64,000 nt of DNA from Solwaraspora sp. WMMA2065 (lineage in GTDB: Bacteria > Actinomycetota > Actinomycetes > Mycobacteriales > Micromonosporaceae), in NCBI RefSeq assembly GCF_030345075.1, contig NZ_CP128361.1, positions 2,108,001-2,172,000 on the forward strand. The letters are read 5' to 3'. Below the pieces are notes generated by a model. The model was not told the origin of the DNA. It did not search any database and saw only the letters and a program-made list of their open reading frames with translations. Positions 41,606-53,923 of this stretch are shown piece by piece. The position numbers and the translations under genes are program-made. Each line of letters opens with the position of its first letter. The first letter of the stretch is position 1.

Positions 41606-42923
41606 CGAACTGGGCGGCGGCCAGCTGGATCCCGTACGACCAGGTGGGGTAGGCGTGGGTGGCCTGGGCGAGGCGGCCGGCGAACATGCCGCTGGCCATC
41701 GCCAGCGCCGGTTCATGGATCATCTCGCCGGCCCGGCCGGCGACGACGGTGGCTCCGAGGATCCGGCCGCCGCCGAGGTTGCCCAGCAGCCGACGCGGCC
41801 CGGCGACCAGGGTGACGAACCCGTCGGTCGCGCCGGCGGTCACCGCCCGGTCCATCTCCGTCATCGGCAGGTACGCCACCCGGCCGCCCCGGTCGACCGA
41901 CTGTGCCTCGGTCAGCCCGACCCGGGCCACCTCCGGGTCGGTGAAGACCACCCACGGCGTGGCGGCCGGGTCGTAGCGCTGCCGGCGACGCGACAGCGCG
42001 TTGCCGGCGGCGATCCGCCCCATGGCGAACGCGGCGTGGGTGAACGGCATCCGGCCGGTGACGTCCCCGGCGGCGTACCCGCCGGGCGCGGTCGTGGCCA
42101 AATGGGCGTCGGTGACCACGTACCCCCGGTCGTCGACGGCGATCCCGGCGGCCGGCAGGTCGAGCCCGTCGGTGGTCGGCCGGCGACCGGCCGCGACCAG
42201 CAGCCGGTCGCCGTGGACCTGTCGGCCGTCGGCCAGCCGCAGCGTCACGCCGCCGACGGTGGTGCCCGCTTCGATGACCTGCGCACCGAGGCACAGCGTG
42301 ACCCCTTCGCGAGCGAACACGTCGGCGATCACCGCCGAGACCGCCGGTTCGTGGCCGGGCAGCAGCCGGTCGGCGGCCTCGACGATGGTCACCCGTGTGC
42401 CGAACCGGGCATACGTCTGGGCGAGTTCGCAGCCGACCGGGCCGCCGCCGAGCACGATCAGCGACCCGGGTGCCGCCGCGAGGTCGAAGACCGTCTCGGT
42501 GGTCAGGTACGGGACCTCGGCCAGCCCCGGCACCGACGGGACCGCCGGTACGGCTCCGGTGGCGACGACGTAGCGGCGGGCGGCCAGCACGGTGCCGTCG
42601 ACGTCGATCCGCCCCGGCGCGACGAACCGGGCCCGACCCCGGCGTACCTCGATTCCCTCGGCGTGCAGCGCGGCGGCGTCCTCGGTGGCGGCGATCTGCG
42701 CGATCACCGATCGCATCCGTCGTACGGCGTCGTCGAACGGCAGGCCGCGCCCGGCCGCCTCGATCAGCGTCTTCGACGGCACGCAGCCGGTGAACGTGCA
42801 GTCGCCACCGGGCGGCCCGTCGGTGACCAGCAGCGCCCGGGCACCGGCTCCGGCGGCGGCGCGGGCCGCGCCGAGACCGGCGGCCCCGCCGCCGATCACC
42901 ACCAGGTCGTGTCCGCCGGTCAC
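41556..42923 (-). CDS. Mercuric reductase/dihydrolipoyl dehydrogenase-like flavoprotein
   Basis: A 455-aa class I pyridine nucleotide-disulfide oxidoreductase. LVVIGGGAAGLGAARAAAGAG is the FAD motif (about 6-26), and GGDCTFTGCVPSKTL (about 39-53) carries the redox-active CxxxxC pair. LIVLGGGPVGCELAQTYARFG is the NAD(P) motif near 170. The C-terminal His-Pro-Thr segment reads THAYPTWSYG near 430, close to the HPT/HAHPT of MerA-like enzymes but with Tyr-Pro. No N-terminal HMA domain or C-terminal Cys pair for mercury is present. Last gene of the radical-SAM operon, with a GTGA overlap with the methyltransferase. Likely a reductase for a disulfide or metalloid intermediate. Confidence 0.85.
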   Translation of the reverse strand: MTGGHDLVVIGGGAAGLGAARAAAGAGARALLVTDGPPGGDCTFTGCVPSKTLIEAAGRGLPFDDAVRRMRSVIAQIAATEDAAALHAEGIEVRRGRARFVAPGRIDVDGTVLAARRYVVATGAVPAVPSVPGLAEVPYLTTETVFDLAAAPGSLIVLGGGPVGCELAQTYARFGTRVTIVEAADRLLPGHEPAVSAVIADVFAREGVTLCLGAQVIEAGTTVGGVTLRLADGRQVHGDRLLVAAGRRPTTDGLDLPAAGIAVDDRGYVVTDAHLATTAPGGYAAGDVTGRMPFTHAAFAMGRIAAGNALSRRRQRYDPAATPWVVFTDPEVARVGLTEAQSVDRGGRVAYLPMTEMDRAVTAGATDGFVTLVAGPRRLLGNLGGGRILGATVVAGRAGEMIHEPALAMASGMFAGRLAQATHAYPTWSYGIQLAAAQFVTAIGGRRARPARAAG

Positions 42924-43771
42924 GGTCTCGCCGCCACCAGCAGGCCGTACCCGATGATCCGCTCGGCGATCGCCGCGCGGGCGGCGGCCAGCACCGCCGG
43001 TGCCTGGGCGAAGTCCAGCCCGGCCGCCTCGGCCCGGTCCCGGGCGGTCATCCGGACCAGCGTCAGCCGGGCCTCGATCTGGTCCAGCATGGCGGCGACG
43101 GCGGCGTCGTGGTGTTCGGTGTACGTCACCCGCAGCCCGGCGGCGGCCAGCAGCTCGGCGTACTCGGCCAGCGGGCGGGCGTCGGCGACACAGGCGATCC
43201 AGCCGCCGAGCCCGGCGAGTTCCGCCGGCAGCCGGGCCTGGTCGACGGTGACGTCGGTGAGGCCGAGCCGCCCGCCCGGCCGCAGCACCCGGGCGAACTC
43301 TGCGGCGGCGGTGGCCTTGTCGGGGAACGTGCAGAAGGCGCATTCGCAGACCACCGCGTCGAACGCCGCGTCGGGCACCGGCAGCCGCTCGGCGTCGCCG
43401 AGCTGGAACCGCACCGATCCCCGGGCATCTGCCGTCCCGGTCGCGGCAGCCGCCTGCGTCGCGGCGGACACGTTGGCCGCCGACAGGTCGACGCCGGTGA
43501 CGTCGGCTCCGTATGAACGGGCCAGCAGCAGCGCGGTGGCGCCGCGCCCGCTGGCCACGTCGAGCACGGCCGCGCCGGGACGCAACGCGAGCCGGTCGGC
43601 CAGCCGCCGGGTCAACGCCAGACCGCCCGGGTGGTACGACTCGCCGAGCAGCAACGCGACGACGTCGGAGCCGTACGCGGCGGCGCAGCACGCCTTCGCG
43701 TCAGTCTCCGCGTCCCTCTCCGTGTCGGCGGAGACAGTGGGACCGTCCACCGGCGAGGCCCGGCCGGTCAC
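42920..43771 (-). CDS. ArsM-like SAM-dependent methyltransferase
   Basis: A 283-aa class I methyltransferase. DVASGRGATALLLARSYGADV-type motif I (about 70-90) is followed by GVDLSAANV and LGDAERLPVPDAAFD. Cysteines occur where arsenite methyltransferases have them: Cys28-Cys29 in KACCAAAYGSD, the ECAFCTF pair near 134, and WIACVAD near 170. These could bind a metalloid or be structural. The N-terminal SYHPGGLALTRRL is typical of a subfamily seen beside radical SAM genes in actinobacteria. Overlaps both neighbours by GTGA. Product unknown; arsenic methylation is possible but no arsR or arsB is present. Confidence 0.78.
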   Translation of the reverse strand: MTGRASPVDGPTVSADTERDAETDAKACCAAAYGSDVVALLLGESYHPGGLALTRRLADRLALRPGAAVLDVASGRGATALLLARSYGADVTGVDLSAANVSAATQAAAATGTADARGSVRFQLGDAERLPVPDAAFDAVVCECAFCTFPDKATAAAEFARVLRPGGRLGLTDVTVDQARLPAELAGLGGWIACVADARPLAEYAELLAAAGLRVTYTEHHDAAVAAMLDQIEARLTLVRMTARDRAEAAGLDFAQAPAVLAAARAAIAERIIGYGLLVAARP

Positions 43772-45363
43772 CGGAGCCGCCGGCCGACGTTGGTGGTGTC
43801 CGGGGCGATCCGACCGGTGCCGGTACGTGCGCCGGGCCGGGCCACCTTCGACCCGTACGGTGAATCGGCGAGCACCGGCTGCAGCGGCAACGCGTTGGGC
43901 ACCACGTCGGCCACCGCGACACCGGACAACTGCTCGCGGACCTGTTCCCGGTAGCCGACCGAGTTGTACGCGCAGAACGGGATCATCCGTCCGTCCGGCG
44001 TGATCTCCTCGACGCAGCATTTCATCAGCTGTTTGACGTTGAGTGTGTACGGGTCCTGGAAGTCCTGGATGACGATCATGAAGGCCCGGTCGGTGATGTC
44101 GGCGATCGCCGCCGGCAGGTTGATTCCGCAGGCGTCGGCGCAGTCCAGCGCCGTTGCGGCGGCCGTCAACTGCTCGCTGGTGGTCCCGGTGCCCATGAAC
44201 GCCGACGCCGACCACAGCTTCTCCAACGCCTCGCGGATCGCCAGGTCCGGCAGCACCCGGTTGGCGACGTAGTCGAGGTAGTCGGCGACGTTGAGCAACC
44301 GTGGGATCGGCACCACCCCGAAGCCGGGTTCGCCCGGGGTGCCCTCGCTCAGCAGGTAGGTGATGGACCGGCAGGTCGGGAAGCAGCACGGCACCGGGAA
44401 GAAGTCCGACGCGGTGAACCAGTCGGGTCGCTGCGCCACGATGCCGTGGATGATGTCGGAGTTGGTCAGCCGGTGCAACGGGTCGAACTCGACGTGCCGA
44501 CCGGCGTGGGTGACCGGTTGGAACGACACCGACCGTACGGCGGGGTGCGTCAGCCCGTACTCGATGATCGCGCCGAGTTCGTGGTCGTTGAGCCCGCGTT
44601 CGACGGCGGCGACCAGGGTGACGGTCAGCCCGGCCTCGGCGCAGTTGTCCAGCGCCCGCCGCTTGACCTCGCGCAGGTCGCGGCCGCGGATCGCCCGGTG
44701 GGTGCGCTCGTCGAAGCCGTCGAACTGCAGGTAGATGTTGATCGCCCGATCCGGGCTGTGCCGCCGGCCGAGTTCGGCGACGAACCGCCTGTCGGAGGCG
44801 AGCCGGATGCCGTTGGTGTTGAGGTTGACCGCCTTGATCGGCCGGGCCTGGGCGGCGTCGACGAACTCCAGGATCTGCTTGTGGATGGTGGGTTCCCCGC
44901 CGGAGAACATCACCACCTCGGGTTCGCCTTCGGCGGCGACGAAGGTGTCGAGCATCCGCTCGCACTGGTCGAGGCTGATCGAGTAGCCGTCGGGTTGGTG
45001 GCCGGAGTCGGCGAAGCAGATCGGGCAGTCCAGGTTGCAGCCGGTGTTGACCTCGATGATGCCGAGGCAGGCATGCTGTTTGTGCTCGGGGCAGAGCCCG
45101 CAGTCGCTGGGGCAGCCGTCGACCACGTCGGTCTGGAACGCCAGCGGGATCGTGCCGGGCTTGTTGAACCTGGCCGAGTCGAGGTACATCTGTGCGTCGC
45201 CGTAGACCAACGCCTCGAACTGCCCGTGCTCGCGGCAGCGTTTCCGCAGGTAGACCTTGTCGTCGCGGATGTTGACCTGGGCGTCGACGACGACCTTGCA
45301 CACCGGGCAGATCGACTTGGTGTACTCGATGAAGATTTCGTCGCGATCCTGTTTGGCGGTCAT
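43768..45363 (-). CDS. Tes/MJ0619-like radical SAM protein
   Basis: A 531-aa radical SAM enzyme and first gene of a three-gene operon. The N-terminal zinc-ribbon-like part has CPVCKVVVDAQV and KRCREHG. VVDGCPSDCGLCPEHKQ precedes the cluster motif CNLDCPICFAD (CxxxCxxC, near 108-115). MFSGGEPTIHKQ follows as the GGE motif. The C-terminal part contains several more Cys (PCCFPTCRS, CADACG, MKCCVEEI), likely ligands for extra Fe-S clusters. The layout is that of MJ0619/Tes homologues, which join lipid tails in tetraether or related lipids. Whether this bacterial protein makes such C-C bonds is not known. It is 120 bases from a strong hairpin that ends the gap-pgk-tpiA operon. Confidence 0.82.
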   Translation of the reverse strand: MTAKQDRDEIFIEYTKSICPVCKVVVDAQVNIRDDKVYLRKRCREHGQFEALVYGDAQMYLDSARFNKPGTIPLAFQTDVVDGCPSDCGLCPEHKQHACLGIIEVNTGCNLDCPICFADSGHQPDGYSISLDQCERMLDTFVAAEGEPEVVMFSGGEPTIHKQILEFVDAAQARPIKAVNLNTNGIRLASDRRFVAELGRRHSPDRAINIYLQFDGFDERTHRAIRGRDLREVKRRALDNCAEAGLTVTLVAAVERGLNDHELGAIIEYGLTHPAVRSVSFQPVTHAGRHVEFDPLHRLTNSDIIHGIVAQRPDWFTASDFFPVPCCFPTCRSITYLLSEGTPGEPGFGVVPIPRLLNVADYLDYVANRVLPDLAIREALEKLWSASAFMGTGTTSEQLTAAATALDCADACGINLPAAIADITDRAFMIVIQDFQDPYTLNVKQLMKCCVEEITPDGRMIPFCAYNSVGYREQVREQLSGVAVADVVPNALPLQPVLADSPYGSKVARPGARTGTGRIAPDTTNVGRRLR

Positions 45364-45467
45364 CCGGCTCCCTCGGCGGCGCGGTGGATCCCCAGGGCGA
45401 CCAGTCCACCATCACCGACCGTGGCCCGGCAAGCACCGAAGCCGCAGGCCGCAGCCGGCGACAGGCA

Positions 45468-45492
45468 ACGGACGACGGACGACGGACGACGG
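45468..45492. repeat. 7-bp tandem repeat upstream of the radical SAM operon
   Basis: ACGGACG is repeated 3.6 times in tandem (45468-45492) directly next to the long hairpin at 45493-45534. Seven-base units keep no reading frame, so this is non-coding. The rest of the 219-base gap shows no gene; a promoter for the radical SAM operon must lie in it, but was not identified. Confidence 0.7.
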
Positions 45493-45534
45493 CATGATGC
45501 CGCAGAGGCGTGATCGTGCCTCTGCGGCATCATG
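45493..45534 (-). terminator. 17-bp hairpin terminating the gap-pgk-tpiA operon
   Basis: CATGATGCCGCAGAGGC (45493-45509) and GCCTCTGCGGCATCATG (45518-45534) are perfect complements with an 8-base loop. It lies 48 bases after the tpiA stop on the minus strand. It separates the glycolytic operon from the accessory radical SAM operon. No T-run follows. Confidence 0.8.
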
Positions 45535-45582
45535 GCCCGCGACGGTATGTGTGACGGCCGAAACCTCGACGGTGTCGACCGG

Positions 45583-46377
45583 TCAGCGCTTGACGTGCTC
45601 CGGGAAGCGGGCGATCTGCGCGAACTCGTCGGCGTCCAGGCTGGCGCCGCCGATCAGCGCGCCGTCAACGTCGGCCTCGGCCATGATCGCGGCGATGTTC
45701 GCCGCCTTGACCGAACCGCCGTACAGGATCCGGGTCTGGTCGGCGGTGGCCTGGTCGTACGACTCGGCCAGCCGGGCCCGGATCGCCCCGCACACCTCCT
45801 GCGCGTCAGCCGGGGTGGCGGTCTTGCCGGTGCCGATCGCCCAGACCGGCTCGTACGCGATGACGACCTTGACCACCTGCTCGGCGGTCAGCCCGGCCAG
45901 CGCGGCGTCGACCTGGTCACGGCAGTGCGCGACGTGGCCGCCGGCCTCCCGCACGTCCAGGCCCTCACCGACGCACAGGATCGGGGTGATCCCGTTGGCC
46001 AGTGCGGCGGCCACCTTGGCCTTGACCACCGCGTCGTCCTCGTTGTGGTACGCCCGCCGCTCGGAGTGGCCGACGGTGACGTACTGGCAGCCGAGCTTCG
46101 CCAGCATCGCCCCGGAGATGTCACCGGTGTAGGCACCGGAGGCGTGCGGCGACAGGTCCTGCGCGCCGTAGCCGATGGCCAGCTTGTCGCCGTCGATCAG
46201 CGTCTGCACGCTGCGCAGCGCGGTGAACGGCGGCAGCACCGCCACCTCGACGTCGGTCAGCTGCTGCTCGTTCAGGCTGAACGCCAGCTTCTGGACCAGC
46301 GCGATGGCTTCCAGGTGGTTGAGGTTCATCTTCCAGTTGCCGGCCATCAGCGGCCGGCGGGCAACGGTCTCAGGCAC
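45583..46377 (-). CDS. tpiA: Triosephosphate isomerase
   Basis: A 264-aa TIM-barrel enzyme. [11 protein letters not shown] holds the Asn and Lys of the active site, [10 protein letters not shown] the electrophilic His, and [15 protein letters not shown] the catalytic Glu and flexible loop 6. YGGSVKAAN is the phosphate-binding end. The GTG at 46377 is 5 bases after the pgk stop; the ribosome binding site GAGAAGTGAGAG overlaps the pgk end. Last gene of the operon. Confidence 0.97.
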   Translation of the reverse strand: MPETVARRPLMAGNWKMNLNHLEAIALVQKLAFSLNEQQLTDVEVAVLPPFTALRSVQTLIDGDKLAIGYGAQDLSPHASGAYTGDISGAMLAKLGCQYVTVGHSERRAYHNEDDAVVKAKVAAALANGITPILCVGEGLDVREAGGHVAHCRDQVDAALAGLTAEQVVKVVIAYEPVWAIGTGKTATPADAQEVCGAIRARLAESYDQATADQTRILYGGSVKAANIAAIMAEADVDGALIGGASLDADEFAQIARFPEHVKR

Positions 46378-46382
46378 TGCTC

Positions 46383-48691
<2,309 letters not shown>

Positions 48692-48850
48692 TCACGCCGC
48701 AGCCGTACGTGGCTCGGGCGGGACACCCGAGGCGGTGGTCGCGGCGGGAGAGCCGGGTGCCGGCCCCGTCGCCGTACACTGCGACCCTATCCGAGAAGCC
48801 CGTGCCGTGTTGCGCCGGGGCGTCCGGTCACCCTGGTTCACAACTGGTGT

Positions 48851-49831
48851 TCACCCGACGAGCATCTCCGCCGTCACCGCGTCCTCGGTGTCCGGAATGC
48901 CGAGATCGCGGGCCCGTTTGTCGGCCAGCGCCAGCAGCCGCCGGATCCGCCCGGCGATCGCGTCCTTGGTCAGTGGCGGGTCGGCCAGCGCACCCAGCTC
49001 CTCCAGCGACGCCTGGCGGTGCTCCAGCCGCAGCCGGCCCGCCGACGTCAGGTGCCGTGGGGCGTCGTCGGCGAGGATCTCCAACGCCCGGGTCACCCGG
49101 GCGGCGGCGGCCACCGCCGCGCGTGCCGAGCGGCGCAGGTTGGCGTCGTCGAAGTTGGCCAGCCGGTTCGCGGTGGCCCGCACCTCCCGGCGTACCCGCC
49201 GCTCCTCCCAGGTCAGCACGCTGGAGTGCGCGCCGATCCGGGTGAGCAGCGCGGCGATCGCGTCACCGTCCTTGACCACCACCCGGTCCACGCCGCGCAC
49301 CTCGCGTGCCTTGGCGGCGATCCCCAGCCGCCGGGCGGCACCGACCAGCGCCAGCGCCGACTCCGGCCCCGGGCAGGTGATCTCCAACGCACTGGACCGG
49401 CCCGGCTCGGTCAACGACCCGTGCGACATGAACGCGCCCCGCCAGGCCGACACGGCGCAGCAGACGTTCGCCGACACCAGGTGCGGCGGCAGGCCACGCA
49501 CCGGCCGACCCCGAACGTCCAGCAGCCCGGTCTGGCGGGCCAACGCCTCACCGTCCTTGACCACCCGGATGATGAAGTGGTTGCCCTTACGCAGCCCGCT
49601 CGGGCTCAGCACGTGGATCTCACTCGAGTAGCCGTAGACGTCGGCCACCTCCCGGCGCAGCCGCCGGGCGACCGCGTTGGTGTCCAGTTCGGCCTCGACG
49701 ACGACCCGGCCGGCGACGATGTGCAGCCCGCCGGAAAAGCGCAGCAACGCGGCCATCTCGGCACGACGGCAGCACGGCTTGGGCACGTCGACCCGGCTCA
49801 GCTCGTCCTTGACGGCAGCGGTCATCGCCAT
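48851..49831 (-). CDS. whiA: Sporulation regulator WhiA
   Basis: A 326-aa DNA-binding protein with a degenerate LAGLIDADG homing-endonuclease fold and a C-terminal [22 protein letters not shown] is the N-terminal signature, and [28 protein letters not shown] is the HTH region (about 255-285). It controls early sporulation genes with WhiB in Streptomyces and cell division in others. The ATG at 49831 has GAGGTGA 8 bases upstream; a start two codons earlier would leave no spacing. It follows yvcK by 53 bases. Confidence 0.96.
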   Translation of the reverse strand: MAMTAAVKDELSRVDVPKPCCRRAEMAALLRFSGGLHIVAGRVVVEAELDTNAVARRLRREVADVYGYSSEIHVLSPSGLRKGNHFIIRVVKDGEALARQTGLLDVRGRPVRGLPPHLVSANVCCAVSAWRGAFMSHGSLTEPGRSSALEITCPGPESALALVGAARRLGIAAKAREVRGVDRVVVKDGDAIAALLTRIGAHSSVLTWEERRVRREVRATANRLANFDDANLRRSARAAVAAAARVTRALEILADDAPRHLTSAGRLRLEHRQASLEELGALADPPLTKDAIAGRIRRLLALADKRARDLGIPDTEDAVTAEMLVG

Positions 49832-49884
49832 AGTCATTCACCTCACGGGGGCCGGTTAGACGGCGGGTACCGATACGTACGTGC

Positions 49885-50871
49885 TTAACGAGCGGACCCC
49901 AGGACAGGCACCAGGGCGGCACCCAACGCGACCGGATCGTGCCGGGGGCTGCCGTCGGCGACCGCCAACGGGGCGAGCGTCAAACGCGCACCCAGCGATT
50001 CTGCCGCACGGGCCGCCGGCTCGGGATCGCCGACCGCCGTACCGTCGGCGAGCACCGTGTCGACCTGCAGCTGCGGCAGGTACCAGCTGAGCGCGGCGAG
50101 GTGGTCGGCGACCGACAGCCCGAGGGTCTCCTTCTCCGCCGCCAGGTTCAGGGTGACCAGCCGACGGGCCGGGCTGGCCACGATCGCGGCGGCCAGGTCC
50201 GGCACCAGCAGATGCGGGATGACGCTGGTGTACCAGCTGCCCGGCCCGAAGATCAGCCAGTCGGCGTCGCGCACCGCCGCCAGCACCGGCCGGCAGGCGG
50301 CCGGCGCCTTCGGCTGCAGCCGTACCGACTCGACCCGGCCCCGGGTGACCGCCACCGCGTGCTGGCCCCGGACGGTGATTACGTCGGCCGGCCGGCGCGG
50401 GTCGCCGCCGCACACGTCGGCTTCGATCGACACCGGCTCGCAGGACATCGGCAGCACCCGGCCGGTCGCGCCGAGCAGCCGGCCGACGTGGTCGAGCGCG
50501 GCGACCGGGTCGCCGAGCAGCTCCATCAGCCCGCACAGCACCAGGTTGCCGACCGCGTGCCCGGTGAGTGGGTCAGGACGGTCGGTCGCCGGCGCCTCCC
50601 CCGGCACCGGCACGAACCGGTGCTGGAACAGCTCGGCGGTCAACTGGTCGGCCGACGCCGGCCCGGCCAGCGCGGCGAGCGCCTGACGTAGATCGCCGGG
50701 GGGCAGCGCGCCACGGTCGGCCCGCAGCCGGCCACTCGACCCACCGTCGTCACCGACCGTGACCACCGCGGTGAGGTCCAGCGCCAGCTCGGCACCGGCG
50801 TGACGCAGGCCACGCAGCGAGGCGGCCAGCCCGTGCCCGCCGCCGAAGGCCACCACCCGCAGTGCGCTCAC
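49885..50871 (-). CDS. yvcK: YvcK/gluconeogenesis factor (CofD-like)
   Basis: A 328-aa protein of the CofD/YvcK family. VAFGGGHGLAASLRGLR is the N-terminal nucleotide-binding loop, VTVGDDGGSSGRLR the family signature, and FGPGSWYTSVIPHLLVPD a later one. In Bacillus and Mycobacterium YvcK (CuvA) binds UDP-GlcNAc and affects cell-wall synthesis under gluconeogenic growth. It overlaps rapZ by 4 bases; the rapZ-yvcK-whiA order is conserved in Gram-positive bacteria. Confidence 0.94.
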   Translation of the reverse strand: MSALRVVAFGGGHGLAASLRGLRHAGAELALDLTAVVTVGDDGGSSGRLRADRGALPPGDLRQALAALAGPASADQLTAELFQHRFVPVPGEAPATDRPDPLTGHAVGNLVLCGLMELLGDPVAALDHVGRLLGATGRVLPMSCEPVSIEADVCGGDPRRPADVITVRGQHAVAVTRGRVESVRLQPKAPAACRPVLAAVRDADWLIFGPGSWYTSVIPHLLVPDLAAAIVASPARRLVTLNLAAEKETLGLSVADHLAALSWYLPQLQVDTVLADGTAVGDPEPAARAAESLGARLTLAPLAVADGSPRHDPVALGAALVPVLGSAR

Positions 50872-51866
50872 TCGCGCCCCAGGTCACGGTGCTGGGCGTT
50901 GACCGACAGCCGGGCCTGACGCAGCCGTACGGCGAGCTCCTCGGCGATCGCCACGCTGCGGTGCTTGCCGCCGGTGCAGCCGACCGCCACGGTCAGATAG
51001 CGTTTGCCCTCCCGCTCGAACCCGGCGGTGGTGGCGTTGACCAGCTCGGCGTAGTTGCGGACGAAGTCATCGGCGCCTTCCTGGCTGAGCACGTACCCGC
51101 TGACCGACGCCTCCCGGCCGGTGTACTCGCGCAGATCCGGGACCCAGTACGGGTTGGGCAGGAACCGCGCGTCGATCACGAAGTCGGCGTCCGGCGGCAG
51201 CCCGTACTTGAAGCCGAACGACAGCACGGTGATCCGCAGCCGGCGGGCGTCCTCGCCGCCGAACAGCTCCTCGACCCGGCGCCGGAGCTGGTTCTCGTTC
51301 AGATGGCTGGTGTCGATGATCACATCGGCCTGGTCGCGGGCCTCGGCGAGCAGCTCCCGCTCGGCGGCGATGCCGTCCGCCAGCCGACCGTCACCCTGCA
51401 GCGGATGCGAGCGCCGGACACTTTCGAACCGGCGGATCAGCACGTCGGCGGCGGCGTCGACGAAGACCACCCGGGGCTGGTATCCGCGCTCCTTGAGCGC
51501 CCGGATCGCGCCGACCAGGTCGGTGGAGAAGGCACGGCTGCGCACGTCCAGCACCATCGCGGTACGCCGGGCCGCCCCGCCGGCCCGCATCGCCAGCTCG
51601 GCCATGTCGAGCAGCAACGCCTGCGGCAGGTTGTCCACCACGTAGTAGCCGACGTTCTCCAGGGCCCGGGCCACGGTGCTGCGTCCGCCCCCGGACACCC
51701 CGGTCACCACGACCAGCCGGGCCTCGTTCTGGTCGGCCACGGTGCCGGCCGGTTCGCCGTCGTGTACGGCGCTGCTGGCCAGGTCGTCGACCGCCGCGAC
51801 GCTGGCCGGTGTGTCGTCGGCCGGCCGGGTGATGTCGTCGCCCGGGTTCGGGCTGTTCTGCCTCAC
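50868..51866 (-). CDS. rapZ: RNase adapter protein RapZ
   Basis: A 332-aa P-loop protein. An acidic, lineage-specific N-terminus of about 48 residues precedes LVVVTGVSGGGRSTVARALE, a Walker A with Arg-Ser in place of Lys-Ser. The C-terminal half has LRITVLSFGFKYGLPPDADFVIDARFLPNP and VAVGCTGGKHRSVAIAE, the RapZ signatures. In enterobacteria it targets GlmZ sRNA; in actinobacteria, which lack GlmZ, its role is less clear. GTG start. It lies 63 bases after uvrC. Confidence 0.95.
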   Translation of the reverse strand: MRQNSPNPGDDITRPADDTPASVAAVDDLASSAVHDGEPAGTVADQNEARLVVVTGVSGGGRSTVARALENVGYYVVDNLPQALLLDMAELAMRAGGAARRTAMVLDVRSRAFSTDLVGAIRALKERGYQPRVVFVDAAADVLIRRFESVRRSHPLQGDGRLADGIAAERELLAEARDQADVIIDTSHLNENQLRRRVEELFGGEDARRLRITVLSFGFKYGLPPDADFVIDARFLPNPYWVPDLREYTGREASVSGYVLSQEGADDFVRNYAELVNATTAGFEREGKRYLTVAVGCTGGKHRSVAIAEELAVRLRQARLSVNAQHRDLGRE

Positions 51867-51929
51867 GGTCCTCCTGCCTCGGGTACGCGGCGCGCCAGGT
51901 GCGCGCAGGTCGGCACCACAGATGGGATT

Positions 51930-53891
51930 CTAGGTGCGATCCGCGCCGTCATCCGGCGACCCGGCGAGCGCAGCGACGATCGTCTCCGCGGTCCGCCGCC
52001 CGATGCCGGGTACCTCGGTGATCTCGTCGACGGTCGCCGAGGCGATCCGCCGGACCGAGCCGAAGTGCCGCAGCAGCGCCTTGCGGCGGGTCTCGCCGAG
52101 CCCGGGCACCTGGTCCAGCCCGGAGGCGGTCATCCGCTTCGACCGGCGCTGCCGGTGGTAGGTGATGGCGAACCGGTGCGCCTCGTCGCGGATGCGTTGC
52201 AGCAGGTAGAGCCCTTCAGAGGTGCGCGGCAGGATCACCGGGTAGTCGTCGCCGGGCAGCCACACCTCCTCCAGCCGCTTGGCCAGCCCGCACAGTGCCA
52301 CGTCGTCGACGCCGAGCTCGGCCAGCACCGTCGCGGCGGCCTGCACCTGCGGCGCACCGCCGTCGACCACAACCAACTGCGGCGGGTACGCGAACCGGCG
52401 CGGCCGCCCGGTCTGCGGGTCGACGCCCGCCGGCAGCTGCCCCACGTCCACGGCCGGCGGCGCCGGTACGTCATCAGCAGGCACCGACCGTTCGGGGGCG
52501 GGCTGGCGATGGCGGGCGAAGCGTCTGCGCAGCACCTCGCTCATCGCGGACAGGTCGTCGGTCGCGCCGCGGACCGCGAACCGGCGGTACTCGGCCTTGC
52601 GGGGCAGCCCGTCCTCGAACACCACCAGGCTGGCCACCACGTCGGTGCCCTGGATCTGCGACACGTCGAAACACTCGATACGCAACGGCGCGGCGGCCAG
52701 CCCCAGGGCCTCGGCGATCTCCTCCAACGCCTGGCCGCGGGTGGTCAGGTCACTGGCCCGGCGCAGCTTGTGCCGGGTCAACGCCTCGCCGGCGTTGCGG
52801 GCCACCGTCTCCATCAGGGCGCGCTTGTCGCCGCGTTGCGGCACCCGCAGCGTCACCCGGCCGCCCCGGCGGGCGGTCAGCCAGTCGGCGAGCGCCGGCG
52901 CGTCGGCCGGCAGCTCGGGCACCAGCAACTCCCGGGGCACGTCGGTCTCACCCTGTTCGGGGCCGTACACCTGGGTGCAGAAGTGATGGACGAGGTCGGC
53001 GGCGGTCAGCTGCTCGACCTTCTCCACCACCCAGCCGCGCTGACCGCGTACCCGGCCGCCGCGGACGTGGAACACCTGCACCGCGGCTTCGAGCGGGTCC
53101 TCGGCGAAGGCGACCACGTCGGCGTCGGTGCCGTCACCGAGCACGACGGTTTGCTTCTCCATCGCCTTGCGCAGCGCGGCGACGTCGTCACGCAGCCGGG
53201 CGGCCCGTTCGAACTCCAACGCCTCGGCGGCGTCGTGCATGTCCCGCTCCAACCGGCGCACCATGGTGTCGGTGCGCCCGGCCATGAAGTCGCAGAACTC
53301 GTCGACGATTGCCCGGTGCCCGGCGGCGTCGACCCGGCCGACGCACGGTGCCGAGCACTTGCCGATGTCGCCGAGCAGACACGGCCGCCCGACCTGGCCG
53401 GCCTGCCGGAACACCCCGGCCGAGCAGGTCCGCGCCGGGAAGACCCGCAGTAGCAGGTCGAGGGTCTCGCGGATCGCCCAGGCATGCGAGTACGGCCCGA
53501 AGTAACGCACCCCTTTGCGTTTCGCCCCGCGCATCACCTGCAGCCGGGGAAACTCCTCGTCCAGCGTCACCGCCAGGTACGGGTAGGACTTGTCGTCCCG
53601 GTAGCGGACGTTGAACCGGGGGTCGTACTCCTTGATCCAGAGGTACTCCAGCTGCAGCGCCTCGACCTCGCTGCCGACGGTCACCCAGTCGACCGACGCG
53701 GCGGTGGTGACCATCTGCTGGGTGCGCTGGTGCAGCTGCCACAGGTCGCCGAAGTAGGAGTTGAGCCGGCTGCGCAGGCTCTTGGCCTTGCCGACGTAGA
53801 TGACCCGCCCGGTGGGATCACGGAACCGGTAGACCCCCGGCGAGTCCGGGATGGTGCCGGGGGCAGGGCGGTAGCTGGACGGATCTGGCAT
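51930..53891 (-). CDS. uvrC: Excinuclease ABC subunit C
   Basis: A 653-aa nucleotide excision repair nuclease. [25 protein letters not shown] (about 19-42, key residues) is the GIY-YIG domain that cuts 3' of the lesion. The UVR motif lies in [24 protein letters not shown] near 210. [17 protein letters not shown] starts the RNase H-like domain that cuts 5', with Asp and the later [10 protein letters not shown] helix-hairpin-helix pair, [16 protein letters not shown] and [13 protein letters not shown], ends the protein. The ATG at 53891 fits the family start. Confidence 0.96.
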   Translation of the reverse strand: MPDPSSYRPAPGTIPDSPGVYRFRDPTGRVIYVGKAKSLRSRLNSYFGDLWQLHQRTQQMVTTAASVDWVTVGSEVEALQLEYLWIKEYDPRFNVRYRDDKSYPYLAVTLDEEFPRLQVMRGAKRKGVRYFGPYSHAWAIRETLDLLLRVFPARTCSAGVFRQAGQVGRPCLLGDIGKCSAPCVGRVDAAGHRAIVDEFCDFMAGRTDTMVRRLERDMHDAAEALEFERAARLRDDVAALRKAMEKQTVVLGDGTDADVVAFAEDPLEAAVQVFHVRGGRVRGQRGWVVEKVEQLTAADLVHHFCTQVYGPEQGETDVPRELLVPELPADAPALADWLTARRGGRVTLRVPQRGDKRALMETVARNAGEALTRHKLRRASDLTTRGQALEEIAEALGLAAAPLRIECFDVSQIQGTDVVASLVVFEDGLPRKAEYRRFAVRGATDDLSAMSEVLRRRFARHRQPAPERSVPADDVPAPPAVDVGQLPAGVDPQTGRPRRFAYPPQLVVVDGGAPQVQAAATVLAELGVDDVALCGLAKRLEEVWLPGDDYPVILPRTSEGLYLLQRIRDEAHRFAITYHRQRRSKRMTASGLDQVPGLGETRRKALLRHFGSVRRIASATVDEITEVPGIGRRTAETIVAALAGSPDDGADRT

Positions 53892-53923
53892 CGCCGTCAG
53901 CGTAGTCCAGGGCTGTGACAGCT

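Noticed and set aside
41556-42923. True mercuric reductase of a mer operon
   Set aside because: The N-terminal HMA domain, the C-terminal vicinal Cys pair and merR/merT neighbours are all missing.
45468-45492. CRISPR-like repeat
   Set aside because: Units of 7 bp directly adjoining without spacers are simple tandem repeats; no cas genes are present. The same holds for 61103-61132.
50862-53453. 863-aa open frame on + opposite rapZ and uvrC
   Set aside because: Long stop-free antisense frames are common at 72% G+C. It has no recognisable domain and spans two real genes.
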